From positions 247,786-311,785 of the forward strand of contig NZ_JADPIB010000002.1 in NCBI RefSeq assembly GCF_015767265.1: DNA of 64,000 bases, read 5' to 3'. Below the pieces are notes generated by a model that saw nothing but the letters and a program-made list of their open reading frames with translations, ran no database searches and was not told where the DNA came from. Position numbers and translations under genes: made by a program. This document shows positions 16,887-25,909 of the stretch, piece by piece. The stretch comes from Aureivirga marina. GTDB taxonomy: Bacteria; Bacteroidota; Bacteroidia; Flavobacteriales; Flavobacteriaceae. Numbering within the stretch: the stretch's first letter is position 1; each line of letters starts with the position of its first letter.

Positions 16887-16933
16887 AAATAAATCCATTT
16901 TTTGATTTGTCTTTCTATTTAGAATTCTTAAAA

Positions 16934-17803
16934 TTATTCTAGAGCATCTTTTTTGATAAGAGAATCTGGAATAGTAAAAATTGGAATATCTAAATGATTC
17001 ATCATTTGTTTTGAAATACTTTTAGAAAAGATTTTCTCAATTAAACTTCTTTTGTAAGAAAGCATTGCAATAATATCTACATCTTCATCTTCACAATATT
17101 TTTCTAAAGCTTCTTCAATATCATTTGTTTCTATAGTAGAGAAATGAATATTTTCATTTTTTGAGAAATAATTATTTTTCCAATTATTATACATTTCATG
17201 TACTTCATAATCTACCTCATCCACATTAAAATGTAAACAATGAATTTCTGCATTAAAAGCATCTGCAAATTGCACAACTTCTTCTAAAGCTAAAGTATCT
17301 TCTTCTTTAAAATTTGTTGTAAATACAATTTTTTGAATTTTATCTAACAATCGAGCATCCTCTGGAATCGAAAGAATTGGAATATCAATTACATCCATCA
17401 CTCCTGTCGTATTTGAACCTAAAAATAATTCTCTAAGTCCTGTTGCACCTTTTGTTCCCATCACAACAAAATCGGCTTTTTCTCCATTTGCAACTCGCTT
17501 TATAGTCGGAACAGTTATACCTTCAACTAAAAGTTTTTTAACAGGAATATGTTCTTTTCCATCTTCTTTTGCAATTTTATTAAGTTTTAAAATTGCTTTA
17601 TCAAATGCTTCTTTTTCTTCTTTTTTTCTTTCTTCAAAGATTTCTTTTACAGTAACTCTCAAACTTGAACCACGCAAATCTGGCTGCTCATAAACATGTA
17701 AAAGTATTATTTCTCCATTTATTTTATTTGCTAAACGTAATGCGTAAATAAATGCATTTTCGGCTATTTTTGAAAAATCAGTAGGGAAGAGTATTTTTTT
17801 CAT
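16934..17803 (-). CDS. Universal stress protein, tandem UspA domains
   Basis: A 289-aa cytoplasmic protein with two UspA folds. Domain 1 (about residues 1-147) begins KKILFPTDFSKIAENAF and ends with the nucleotide-binding GTKGATGLRELFLGSNT stretch, matching the ATP-binding G-2x-G-9x-G-(S/T) signature. Domain 2 (about 155-280) is degenerate, has no glycine motif, and ends MNHLDIPIFTIP. Such tandem proteins are induced by starvation or redox stress. Monocistronic. Confidence 0.88.
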   Translation of the reverse strand: MKKILFPTDFSKIAENAFIYALRLANKINGEIILLHVYEQPDLRGSSLRVTVKEIFEERKKEEKEAFDKAILKLNKIAKEDGKEHIPVKKLLVEGITVPTIKRVANGEKADFVVMGTKGATGLRELFLGSNTTGVMDVIDIPILSIPEDARLLDKIQKIVFTTNFKEEDTLALEEVVQFADAFNAEIHCLHFNVDEVDYEVHEMYNNWKNNYFSKNENIHFSTIETNDIEEALEKYCEDEDVDIIAMLSYKRSLIEKIFSKSISKQMMNHLDIPIFTIPDSLIKKDALE

Positions 17804-18008
17804 AATTTCTAGTTTTTTATTCGATTGATTAAATATAACGAATCAAAATATCTTTTTTTCTGATTAATATCATATGTTTTAAGTTCGTAATTTCACTTAT
17901 CGATTTTCTTTATAATTTTTAAGAATTTATTAAGAAAAACTAATAATTTAACACTTTCAATTTTTCATTAAAATCAACTTAAAGGATAATTATACTGTTT
18001 GTAAAAAC

Positions 18009-18033
18009 AAAAAAAGAGCTGTTTTCACAGCTC
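18009..18033 (-). terminator. Terminator of the DUF389 gene
   Basis: Stem GAGCTG / CAGCTC with loop TTTTCA, and an A tract on the left that gives a U tract on the minus-strand transcript. Confidence 0.75.
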
Positions 18034-18057
18034 CTCAATATATTTTTAATTGTTTTT

Positions 18058-19617
18058 TTATTCTATCGTAATAACTTTCAATTTTTTATTATTGACTCTC
18101 GTTTTTAACCAATCACGAAGTTTAATTTCTTTCGATTCCAAATCTGATACATTTTTATGCCATTTAATAGAAATCACAGGGAAAGTATCTACATGTTGAA
18201 AATTCGATTGAATTACATTTGAATAAGAAATTTCATCTAATCCTTCATAATTAATTTTCGCTTCCTTACTTATTTGATCAAAAGGAAACTGATTTTGTCT
18301 AAATTTCTTTAATTGTGTTCTTAAATCTTTAATTCTATTCTCTTTTTCACGAATTTCTTCATCTCTAGAAGAAATAATTTTTTGATTTTGAGAATATAAT
18401 TCTGTTAGATTTTCAACTTGTTTTCGAATATCTGAATCATCTTGTCCTTGCTGAATAATCAAATCAACACCTTTTAAACCTCTCGCTTCCATTTCTTGTT
18501 TCCATTTTGAATATTCTTCTTCAGAAACAATTTTACCAAGAATTGCTAAGTTAATTTGCTTTAAATCGTAATTAATATTTTTTTCATCTTCTCCAATAAT
18601 ATTAATTCCTTGCGATTTTAATTCTTTAATAAAAGCAACTGCATTTTGTTTAAATTTATTTTCTACTAAAAGCTGATAAAATAAATAAATACTAAACGAA
18701 AAAACCACGATTGCCACAACGGAAGCTGTCTGTGCAATCATTTTTCTTTTAGAAGAATTAAAGTAACGAACAACTGGAAAATTCAAGAATTTAATCGTAA
18801 CAAATGTTGCTAAAGCGATAAAAATTGTATTAATCATAAACAAAAACATCGCTCCTCCAAAATAGGAAAAATTCCAAGTTGCTAATCCATAACCTGCTGT
18901 ACAAAGTGGAGGCATTAAGGCTGTAGCAATCGCAATTCCAGCAATTGTATTTGTCAATTCTTTATGTCTTGTTAATGCAATAATCAATGCTAAACCTCCG
19001 GCAATTGCAATAAATACATCACGAACATCTGGTTTTGTTCTTGCTAAAATTTCTGGAGTTTCTTCTTGGAAAATTGGAAAACTAAAAAGCAAAAAAGATG
19101 TCACCAAACTTAAACCAATCATCACTCCAAGATTGGTCATCGAACGTTTTAATGTATCAATATCATTAATTGCTAATGACAAACCAACTCCAACAATTGG
19201 TCCCATTAATGGAGAAACAAGCATGGCTCCAATTACAACTGCTGTAGAACTTACATTTAGACCAATCGAGGCAATCAGGATAGACATAATTAAAATCCAT
19301 GCAGTATGTCCTTTCATGGAAATATTCGCCTTAATATCTTCAATTGTTCGCTCGCGATTTGTTCCTTCACGGATATCTAAAAGTTCCGAAATAAATTGTT
19401 TCGCACTTGCCCAAAATCCTTTGAATTCATTTTTTACATCAGAAGCAGAAACTTTTTCTTTATCATTTCCGTTTCCATTGCCTTGATTTCCATTTTCAGC
19501 AGCATCATTAGTTTGATTTGCAGAATTTTCGGATTTATTATTTTGCTTGTCATTTTCTCCAGAATTTCCATTTCCTGAAGAATTATTTGGATTATTTGTA
19601 TTTTGATTTTCTTCCAT
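18058..19617 (-). CDS. DUF389 membrane protein
   Basis: A 519-aa inner-membrane protein of the DUF389 family (TIGR00341-like). The N-terminal 55-60 residues are a low-complexity Asn/Gly/Ser/Glu-rich tail. The DUF389 core (about 95-310) has several membrane spans and the conserved VIGAMLVSPLMGPIVGVGL and ATALMPPLCTAGYGLA stretches. A long C-terminal soluble part includes a predicted coiled coil (about 395-440, with ENLTELYSQNQKIISSRDEE). The molecular function of DUF389 is not settled. The gene stands alone, with its own terminator. Confidence 0.82.
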   Translation of the reverse strand: MEENQNTNNPNNSSGNGNSGENDKQNNKSENSANQTNDAAENGNQGNGNGNDKEKVSASDVKNEFKGFWASAKQFISELLDIREGTNRERTIEDIKANISMKGHTAWILIMSILIASIGLNVSSTAVVIGAMLVSPLMGPIVGVGLSLAINDIDTLKRSMTNLGVMIGLSLVTSFLLFSFPIFQEETPEILARTKPDVRDVFIAIAGGLALIIALTRHKELTNTIAGIAIATALMPPLCTAGYGLATWNFSYFGGAMFLFMINTIFIALATFVTIKFLNFPVVRYFNSSKRKMIAQTASVVAIVVFSFSIYLFYQLLVENKFKQNAVAFIKELKSQGINIIGEDEKNINYDLKQINLAILGKIVSEEEYSKWKQEMEARGLKGVDLIIQQGQDDSDIRKQVENLTELYSQNQKIISSRDEEIREKENRIKDLRTQLKKFRQNQFPFDQISKEAKINYEGLDEISYSNVIQSNFQHVDTFPVISIKWHKNVSDLESKEIKLRDWLKTRVNNKKLKVITIE

Positions 19618-19785
19618 ATTACTTTTTTAGCCTTTCCTCTAAAGCTTTAAAAATATTATTTTCTTTCGTAGAAAAGAGGAAATTTAGATAAATTTTATAA
19701 AAAAATAAGATTTTTTAAGATTATCTTTTCTCTTTCTTAAGTGTTTTAGCAATTTTAATGGAGCTTTAAACTAATTTTAAAAGAA

Positions 19786-19814
19786 TTTCCCTCCTTTGAT
19801 TTCAAGAAGGGAAA
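19786..19814 (-). terminator. Possible terminator of the SDR-sprT-manC operon
   Basis: Inverted repeat TTTCCCT...AGGGAAA downstream of manC on the minus strand. The stem is imperfect and the following U content is modest. Confidence 0.4.
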
Positions 19815-19832
19815 AATCATTTTCATATCATT

Positions 19833-20900
19833 TTACAGAGGAAATTTTTTATTTACCTCTGCACTTATATTTTTAATTTCTTGTTCTTTATCTTTTGGAC
19901 AAATTAAAATCGTGTCCTTATCTTCCACAACAATAAAATCTTCCAATCCACAAACTACAATTCTTTTTTCACCAGTAGAACGAATCATGTTATTCTTCGA
20001 TTCGATACAAACTGTTTTATCTCCAACAATTGCATTTTCTTGTGCATCTTTTGGAAGTTTTGTATAAATAGAACCCCAAGTTCCTAAATCATTCCAACCA
20101 AAATCAACTGGTAGAACATACACATTTTTTGCTTTTTCCATAATTCCAAAATCAATGGAAATATTTTCAGCTAAAGGATAATTTTCTTTGATAAATTCTG
20201 ATTCATTTTCCGAATTCCAAACTGCGTCTCCTTTTCCAAAAAGTGTAAACATTTCTGGTAAATATTTCTCAAAAGAATTTAAAATATGCGCTGCACTCCA
20301 AATAAAAATTCCAGCATTCCAAAGATATTCTCCACTAGCTAAAAACTCTTTCGCTTTTTCTAAATTTGGTTTTTCTGTAAATTGTTTTACTTTCTTAATT
20401 TCAGATGCTTCTTCTGTAAACTGAATATATCCATAACCTGTATTTGGGAAAGAAGGCTGAATTCCCAAAGTCATTAAAATATTCTGTTTTTCTGTTGCTT
20501 TAAAAGAAGTTTCAATTGATTTTATAAACGTATCTTCGTCTTCAATCCAATGATCAGAAGGTGCAACCAACATAACTGCATCTTTATTTTGTGCATAAAC
20601 TTTTTTTGCAGCATACAAAATACATGGTGCTGTATTTCGCATTGTTGGTTCTAAAATTAATTGTGTTTCGTTTATTTTTGGTAGTTGCTCTAAAACCAAC
20701 TCTTTGTATTCTTCATTCGTGGAAATCAGTATATTTTCAGCAGGAATTAACTTTTCTAATCTCGAAAAAGTTTTCTGAATCAACGTCTCTCCAGTTCCTA
20801 GCATATCATGAAATTGTTTTGGAAATTTTTTGGTACTTACCGGCCAAAATCTCGAACCAATTCCACCTGCCATGATAATAGCGTAATAGTTACTATTCAT
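19833..20900 (-). CDS. manC: Mannose-1-phosphate guanylyltransferase
   Basis: Cytoplasmic nucleotidyltransferase that makes GDP-mannose from GTP and mannose 1-phosphate for glycans and exopolysaccharide. Start chosen at the ATG at 20900, giving MNSNYYAIIMAGGIGSRFWP, where the family normally begins; an ATG at 20927 with an AGGA-like sequence upstream is possible. Visible motifs are the nucleotide loop AGGIGSRFWPVSTKKFPKQF, LVAPSDHWI, the FTEKP block with the catalytic Lys, and FGWNDLGTWGS. At 355 aa it is the short form without a phosphomannose isomerase domain. It is the last gene of a three-gene operon with a SDR and a SprT-like protein. Confidence 0.9.
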   Translation of the reverse strand: MNSNYYAIIMAGGIGSRFWPVSTKKFPKQFHDMLGTGETLIQKTFSRLEKLIPAENILISTNEEYKELVLEQLPKINETQLILEPTMRNTAPCILYAAKKVYAQNKDAVMLVAPSDHWIEDEDTFIKSIETSFKATEKQNILMTLGIQPSFPNTGYGYIQFTEEASEIKKVKQFTEKPNLEKAKEFLASGEYLWNAGIFIWSAAHILNSFEKYLPEMFTLFGKGDAVWNSENESEFIKENYPLAENISIDFGIMEKAKNVYVLPVDFGWNDLGTWGSIYTKLPKDAQENAIVGDKTVCIESKNNMIRSTGEKRIVVCGLEDFIVVEDKDTILICPKDKEQEIKNISAEVNKKFPL

Positions 20901-20946
20901 ATTGTCATTATTTATCTTCAATTTCATAAAACAACATCCTATAATG

Positions 20947-21546
20947 TTACTTTACAAACTCTACTTCTACTAAGGGATTAAATAAAAATCGTTTTTTTGT
21001 TTGAATTTCTATACATACTAGTCGCTTTCTTTTCTTGTTTTCTACAATAAAATTACGATTTTGATATTGAAATTCACTTCCAAACGAAAGTTCAAAGATA
21101 AAATTCTTTTGGGAGTTTTTTGTTTTATTCTTTAAAGCTAAAGATAAATTAATATCAGAGTCTGTACTTGCTTTTGGATTTTTCAAATAATTTGCGAGCG
21201 GAGAAAGTATAGAATCTGGATAAATTTCTGGTTTTAAAAATGGAAGCATTAAGTGTTGAAATGTTTGTTTCCATTCTTTTCCATGAGGTTTTACATTTTT
21301 ATAATTTAAATAAACAACATAGTGAGCAATCTCATGAATTAAGGTTAATAAAAATTGATGTGGATTTAAAGTTTTATTAATCGTAATCTGTACTTTTCCA
21401 TCAGAAAATCTTCGAAAATCACCATGTTTTGTCCTTCTTTGTGCTACAACAACAATAGAAATAGGATACTTTTTCAAAAGATTTTCTACTTCGGAAAAAG
21501 CATCCAGTGGAATATATTCTTTAATTATTTCAATCTGCGTTTTCAA
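20947..21546 (-). CDS. SprT-like zinc metalloprotease domain protein
   Basis: A 199-aa protein with the SprT-like fold. The zinc site is LIHEIAHYVVY with H71, E72 and H75, plus H88 in PHGKEWKQTF. In the eukaryotic relative Spartan this fold cleaves DNA-protein crosslinks; bacterial SprT function is not settled. The C-terminal half is basic and lacks the usual zinc-ribbon cysteines. The gene is 3 bp from the SDR gene upstream and about 46 bp from manC. Confidence 0.82.
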   Translation of the reverse strand: MKTQIEIIKEYIPLDAFSEVENLLKKYPISIVVVAQRRTKHGDFRRFSDGKVQITINKTLNPHQFLLTLIHEIAHYVVYLNYKNVKPHGKEWKQTFQHLMLPFLKPEIYPDSILSPLANYLKNPKASTDSDINLSLALKNKTKNSQKNFIFELSFGSEFQYQNRNFIVENKKRKRLVCIEIQTKKRFLFNPLVEVEFVK

Positions 21547-21549
21547 AAA

Positions 21550-22230
21550 TTATGGTGTTGAAGCTGAAACTTGTAAAACTTTTCCATTGTAAAATTTCCC
21601 ACTATTTTCAGCGAAATTTTTAATATAAGTTGCCATTTCAATAGCATTCACAGGCGCCTGATATCCTGGAAAAGCTTCTTCTAACATCTCTGTTTGTACA
21701 GCTCCTAAAGCTAAAACATTAAATGAAATTCCAGATTCTTTATATTCTTCTGCTAATAATTCTGTCAATGTGATTACCGCTCCTTTTGCTGAACTATAAG
21801 CTGCTAATCCAGGGAATTTCATACTTCCTTGAATACCTCCCATACTACTAATATTTACCACATGACTTCCTTTATTCATAAATGGTAAAACTAATTGTGT
21901 CATTTTAGCAACACCAAAAACATTTACTTGATAAACTTTTAAAAAATCTTCTTGTGAAATTTCTAAAAATGGTTTGTTTACCAGACTTCCTGCATTATTG
22001 ATTAAAATATCTACATGTTTCCAAGAATTTTGGATAAAATCTTGTACTTTATGAATATCTTCTTCACTTGTTAAATCAACAGAAATCGTTTTTATATTTT
22101 GAATACCTAAATTTTCTATCGGAGTAATATTTCTTGACAATGCCAAAACATTGTTTCCTTCCTTTGCAAATAACTGAATTAGCTCAAAACCAATACCTCT
22201 ACTCGCTCCAGTTACTATTATATTTTTCAT
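21550..22230 (-). CDS. Short-chain dehydrogenase/reductase
   Basis: A 226-aa NAD(P)-dependent oxidoreductase of the classical SDR family. The cofactor loop is TGASRGIGFE (residues 7-16), with NNAG at 78-81, catalytic Ser in NISSMGG (about 128), and Y145/K149 in YSSAKGA. An Arg after the third strand (LSRN) suggests NADP preference. It is the first gene of the operon with sprT-like and manC. The substrate cannot be told from the sequence. Confidence 0.85.
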   Translation of the reverse strand: MKNIIVTGASRGIGFELIQLFAKEGNNVLALSRNITPIENLGIQNIKTISVDLTSEEDIHKVQDFIQNSWKHVDILINNAGSLVNKPFLEISQEDFLKVYQVNVFGVAKMTQLVLPFMNKGSHVVNISSMGGIQGSMKFPGLAAYSSAKGAVITLTELLAEEYKESGISFNVLALGAVQTEMLEEAFPGYQAPVNAIEMATYIKNFAENSGKFYNGKVLQVSASTP

Positions 22231-22395
22231 ATTTAACTTCTAAAAATTGAGAATGCAATCTAACTTTTTTTCAAAAATCTATCTATTTTTTATCCTAAAA
22301 TTTTCATTTTCTAAATTTCAATTTAAATTAATACAATTTTTTCAGAAAAAATGCATTTTATTATTTAGTTTCGCCTTGAATTAAATATCGAATAT

Positions 22396-23130
22396 ATGTG
22401 GTTTTTAAATAAAGAAATTGAGCCAAAAGATTTTTTTCCAAGCGAGTATGTTGATATTCATTCGCATTTACTTCCTGGGATTGATGATGGAGCGAAAGAC
22501 ATGGAAGATTCTATAGTTTTAATTGAAAAACTAGCTTCTTATGGAATTAAGAACATCATCACTACTCCTCACATACTTGGAGACATTTGGCAAAATACCC
22601 CTGACATTATTTTAAGAAAATTAAAAGAAGTTCAACAAGAATTAGAAAATAGAAATATAGATATACAGCTTCGAGCTGCTGCTGAATATATGTTGGACGA
22701 TAAATTTTTAGAATTTTTAAAGAAAAAGGAAATTCTAACGCTAAAAGACAATTATATTCTTGTAGAATTATCTTATATGAATCCACCAATTAATTTAATG
22801 GATATTATCTTTGAAATTAAAATGGCTGGATATATTCCTGTTTTAGCACATCCTGAAAGATATGCTTATTATCATGATAATTTTGGAATGTATATTAAAT
22901 TGAAGCAATTAGGTTGTAAATTTCAATTAAATTTACTTTCTCTTACACCTCAATATGGTTCTAATGTTACTTTTACAGCCAGAAAATTATTAAAACAAGG
23001 AATGTATAATTTTGCTGGAACAGACACACATCATAAAGGACATTTAGAATTATTGAAAAAAGTTGCTTCCAAGAAAAATATGAAGCAATTAATTCCTCTT
23101 TTGAAAAACAATAAATTCTTTACGGAATAG
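22396..23130 (+). CDS. CpsB/YwqE-type tyrosine-protein phosphatase
   Basis: A 244-aa metal-dependent phosphatase of the PHP fold, of the CpsB/CapC/YwqE family that dephosphorylates bacterial tyrosine kinases controlling capsule export. Metal ligands are visible in DIHSHLLPGIDDGAKD (H22, H24), TTPHI, LAHPERYAYY and GTDTHHKG near the C-terminus. No tyrosine kinase (Wzc-like) or capsule gene is adjacent, though manC is 1.5 kb away on the other strand. Likely a single gene or joined to the Nif3 gene. Confidence 0.85.
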   Translation: MWFLNKEIEPKDFFPSEYVDIHSHLLPGIDDGAKDMEDSIVLIEKLASYGIKNIITTPHILGDIWQNTPDIILRKLKEVQQELENRNIDIQLRAAAEYMLDDKFLEFLKKKEILTLKDNYILVELSYMNPPINLMDIIFEIKMAGYIPVLAHPERYAYYHDNFGMYIKLKQLGCKFQLNLLSLTPQYGSNVTFTARKLLKQGMYNFAGTDTHHKGHLELLKKVASKKNMKQLIPLLKNNKFFTE

Positions 23131-23251
23131 AAAGCATCCGTTGAATTTAAATAGCTCTTTCTTTTCTCAAAAAAATATCTTTAAATTCAGCACAATTCCT
23201 TTCTATTTCTTTTGTATTTTTAAATTACTTTTGATTTTCAAATTACGTTTT

Positions 23252-24346
23252 ATGACTATAAGAGAAATTACAAATATTATTGAAGAAATTGCTCCTCTTC
23301 CATATGCTGAAAGTTTTGACAATGTAGGTTTATTAGTAGGTTCTTATGAAACAGAAGTTTCAGGAGTTTTGGTTACATTGGACACTTTAGAAGATGTTGT
23401 AGATGAAGCAATTGAAAAAAATTGCAACTTAATCGTTAGTTTTCATCCAATTATTTTTTCAGGGTTAAAAAAATTAAATGGAAAAAATTATGTAGAAAGA
23501 GTTGTTATTAAAGCAATTCAACACAATATTGCAATTTATTCGATGCACACAGCTTTAGATAATTCTTTTGTTGGTGTAAGCGCAAAAATGTGTGAAGTTA
23601 TCGGAATTCAAAATCCAGAAATTTTAATTCCTCAAAAAAATACAATCAAAAAGTTAACTACATATGCTCCAATAGAAAATGCAGAAAAAGTGCGTAATGC
23701 AATGTTTACTGCCGGAGCTGGAGCAATCGGAAATTATGATTGTTGTAGTTTTAATATGGATGGTGAAGGGACTTTTAAAGGAAATGAAAATGCAAATCCT
23801 CAAATAGGCGAAAGGGGAAAACAGCACACTGAAAAAGAAACTTTAATCTCTGTAACTTTTGAAAAGCATTTGGAAGGGACTATAATTAAAGCTTTAAAAG
23901 AAAGTCATGTTTACGAAGAAGTTGCATATGAAATTGCTTCTTTGGATAATTTACACCAACATATAGGAATGGGAATGGTTGGTGAATTAGAATCGGAAAT
24001 GGACGAAATGGATTTCTTGATTTATTTAAAACAAAAAATGCATACTGCTTGCATTCGTCATACAAAACTTAGAGGAAAGAAAATCAAACGTGTAGCAGTT
24101 CTTGGAGGTGCAGGAAGTTTTGCTGTGGACGCTGCAAAAAGAGCAAAAGCAGATGCTTATGTTTCGGCAGATTTCAAATATCATGAGTTTTTTAAGGCTG
24201 AAAATGATATATTAATCGCAGATTTAGGGCATTTTGAGAGCGAACAATTCACAAAAAACCTTTTAGTTGAATATCTTACAAAAAAAATTCCTAATTTTGC
24301 AGTTATCTTATCAGATATAAATACAAATCCAATTTATTATATATAA
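23252..24346 (+). CDS. Nif3-like dinuclear metal centre protein
   Basis: Member of the NIF3/YbgI/YqfO family, toroidal hexamers with a dinuclear metal site. I place the start at 23252, giving MTIREITNIIEEIAPLPYAE as in the family; the upstream in-frame ATG at 23141 would add 37 hydrophobic residues with no family match. Visible elements are NVGLLVG, SFHPIIFSGLKKL, SMHTALDNS, and C-terminal AVLGGAGSFAVDAA and LGHFESEQ with metal-binding residues. At 364 aa it is the long form with a central CutA-like insert. Its role is poorly known. The zinc-ribbon family gene starts 2 bp after the stop, so they are one operon. Confidence 0.88.
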   Translation: MTIREITNIIEEIAPLPYAESFDNVGLLVGSYETEVSGVLVTLDTLEDVVDEAIEKNCNLIVSFHPIIFSGLKKLNGKNYVERVVIKAIQHNIAIYSMHTALDNSFVGVSAKMCEVIGIQNPEILIPQKNTIKKLTTYAPIENAEKVRNAMFTAGAGAIGNYDCCSFNMDGEGTFKGNENANPQIGERGKQHTEKETLISVTFEKHLEGTIIKALKESHVYEEVAYEIASLDNLHQHIGMGMVGELESEMDEMDFLIYLKQKMHTACIRHTKLRGKKIKRVAVLGGAGSFAVDAAKRAKADAYVSADFKYHEFFKAENDILIADLGHFESEQFTKNLLVEYLTKKIPNFAVILSDINTNPIYYI

Positions 24347-24348
24347 AC

Positions 24349-25125
24349 ATGGCTAAAACGAAAGAAGTAACGGTTGAGGAAAAATTAAGAGCGCTATATG
24401 ATTTACAGTTAATTGATTCAAGAATTGATGAGATTAGAAGTATGCGTGGAGAACTTCCTTTAGAAATTGAAGATTTAGAAGACGAAATCGCTGGTTTAGA
24501 TACTAGAATTTCTAGATTCAAAGATGATATTTCTAATTTTGAGACGGAAATTAGCAATAAAAATATTGCTATCGAGGAATCTAAAGCTCTTGTAAAAAAA
24601 TACAAAGATCAACAAAAAAATGTTCGTAATAACCGCGAATATGATTCTTTAACTAAAGAAGCTGAGTTTCAAGAATTGGAAATTGAATTAGCTCAAAAAA
24701 GAATCAAAGAGTTCAAAGCTAAAATCGAACAAAAGAAAGAAGTTATCAAAAAAACAGAAAATGATCTTTCTAAATTAACAGACCATTTAAACCACAAAAA
24801 AGCGGAATTAGATGGAATTATGGCAGAAACTCACAAAGAAGAAGAAATTCTTGGACAAAAATCGGAAGAGTACAGCCAATTAATTGATGAGAAACTATTA
24901 AATGCTTATAATAGAATCCGTAATAAAATGAAGAATGGATTAGCTGTAGTTTCTATTGAAAGAGGGGCTTCTAAAGGTTCTTTCTTTAAGATTCCACCAC
25001 AACGTCAAGCAGAAATTGCTGCTAGAAAATCAATCATCGTTGATGAACACAGTGGTAGAATTTTAGTTGATGCTCATTTAGCAGCTGAAGAAATGGAAAA
25101 GATTTCAAGTCTTTTCACAGTGTAA
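24349..25125 (+). CDS. Zinc-ribbon family coiled-coil protein lacking the Cys residues
   Basis: A 258-aa protein of the CT398/DUF164 C4-zinc-ribbon family, built of a long alpha-helical coiled coil (about residues 10-195) and a C-terminal domain. In the usual family the C-terminal domain has two Cys pairs; here the matching places read RGASKGSFFKIPPQ and IIVDEHSGRILVD, with no Cys at all in the protein. The rest is well conserved, so the protein is probably functional without zinc. It follows the Nif3 gene by 2 bp, a pairing that is common in bacteria. Confidence 0.85.
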   Translation: MAKTKEVTVEEKLRALYDLQLIDSRIDEIRSMRGELPLEIEDLEDEIAGLDTRISRFKDDISNFETEISNKNIAIEESKALVKKYKDQQKNVRNNREYDSLTKEAEFQELEIELAQKRIKEFKAKIEQKKEVIKKTENDLSKLTDHLNHKKAELDGIMAETHKEEEILGQKSEEYSQLIDEKLLNAYNRIRNKMKNGLAVVSIERGASKGSFFKIPPQRQAEIAARKSIIVDEHSGRILVDAHLAAEEMEKISSLFTV

Positions 25126-25151
25126 TTGAAATTATTTCCAAACAATATTTG

Positions 25152-25180
25152 AAAGCTTCCTAAATTTAGGAAGCTTTTTT
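25152..25180 (+). terminator. Terminator of the Nif3 operon
   Basis: Perfect palindrome AAAGCTTCCTAAA / TTTAGGAAGCTTT followed by T's. The rest of 25181-25390 shows no gene. Confidence 0.85.
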
Positions 25181-25390
25181 ATTTATCTAATTTTCAACAC
25201 TTTTAACAAATTTTTATCTAGTAGAATCTTTCTTCTTCTTTTTCAAAAAAAGAAATTTCATTAACTTCATTATGATTAATGAAGATGAATGGTGTTGCTA
25301 AAAGATAAAATCTATTTTTAATCTTAATTTTTTAATAGTATAAAACCTTCCTTTCATAGATCATCCATTTTATTTTTAAAAAATGATATT

Positions 25391-25906
25391 ATGAAAAAAC
25401 TTTTATCCCTTATTTTTATTCTCTTTTTATTTTCTTGTATTGACGATGATGATCCTGCTTTTGCAGCTGTTGATTTTTGTCCTAATTATCAAATTTGTTT
25501 GACAAATACTCAAATTCAAACATTAGAAGCTGATTTTGAAAAAACAAAATCGCATTTTGAAAGTTTTTCTACACAAGAATTAATTGCATATTTTAATGAA
25601 AGTCAAACACAACATCCACACACTTTACTATTAACTCCTGAAGGAAAAATTCTTGTAGATAATCAAACTCCAGAAAATGTAAATCAAAATCTATATGATG
25701 AAATTGACAAAATTACTGGAAGTTTTTACATTCAAGATATCATCAATAGTGCAAAAAATGTAAATGAAAAATATTGGATTTCTCATTTTATCAAAAATCC
25801 TGAGACAAACAGATATCAACAAGTTTATGGAATTGTAGGATTAATTGAAAAAGATGGAGAATTTATCCTTTTTGGTGCAAAAGATTTTATTAAAACTAAA
25901 CAATAA
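25391..25906 (+). CDS. Lipoprotein with a single Cache-like domain (copy 1)
   Basis: A 171-aa lipoprotein; lipobox LFSC at residues 13-16, followed by an acidic stretch IDDDDPAF. An CPNYQICL motif opens the mature domain. The body has the layout of single-Cache ligand-binding domains: helices with ELIAYFNE, then TLLLTPEGKILVDNQTPENV, NQNLYDEIDKITGSF and the YWISHFIKNPETNRYQQVYG strand pair. It is a weaker match than the neighbour at 25910, its paralogue. There is no kinase, chemotaxis or cyclase domain attached. The genes are 3 bp apart. Confidence 0.7.
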   Translation: MKKLLSLIFILFLFSCIDDDDPAFAAVDFCPNYQICLTNTQIQTLEADFEKTKSHFESFSTQELIAYFNESQTQHPHTLLLTPEGKILVDNQTPENVNQNLYDEIDKITGSFYIQDIINSAKNVNEKYWISHFIKNPETNRYQQVYGIVGLIEKDGEFILFGAKDFIKTKQ

Positions 25907-25909
25907 AAG

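Noticed and set aside
18058-19617. Asn/Gly-rich tail considered as a sign of a frameshift or fusion
   Set aside because: The tail is in frame with the DUF389 core and begins with a proper ATG, so it reads as one protein.
23141-23251. Upstream extension of the Nif3 protein as a membrane anchor
   Set aside because: The 37 extra residues have no family match, and the internal ATG at 23252 gives the normal family N-terminus.
25210-25390. Hairpin-like sequence CATTAACTTCATTATGATTAATGAAG as a riboswitch or attenuator
   Set aside because: Only a short AT-rich palindrome with no conserved riboswitch core, and the reading frames there are under 10 codons.
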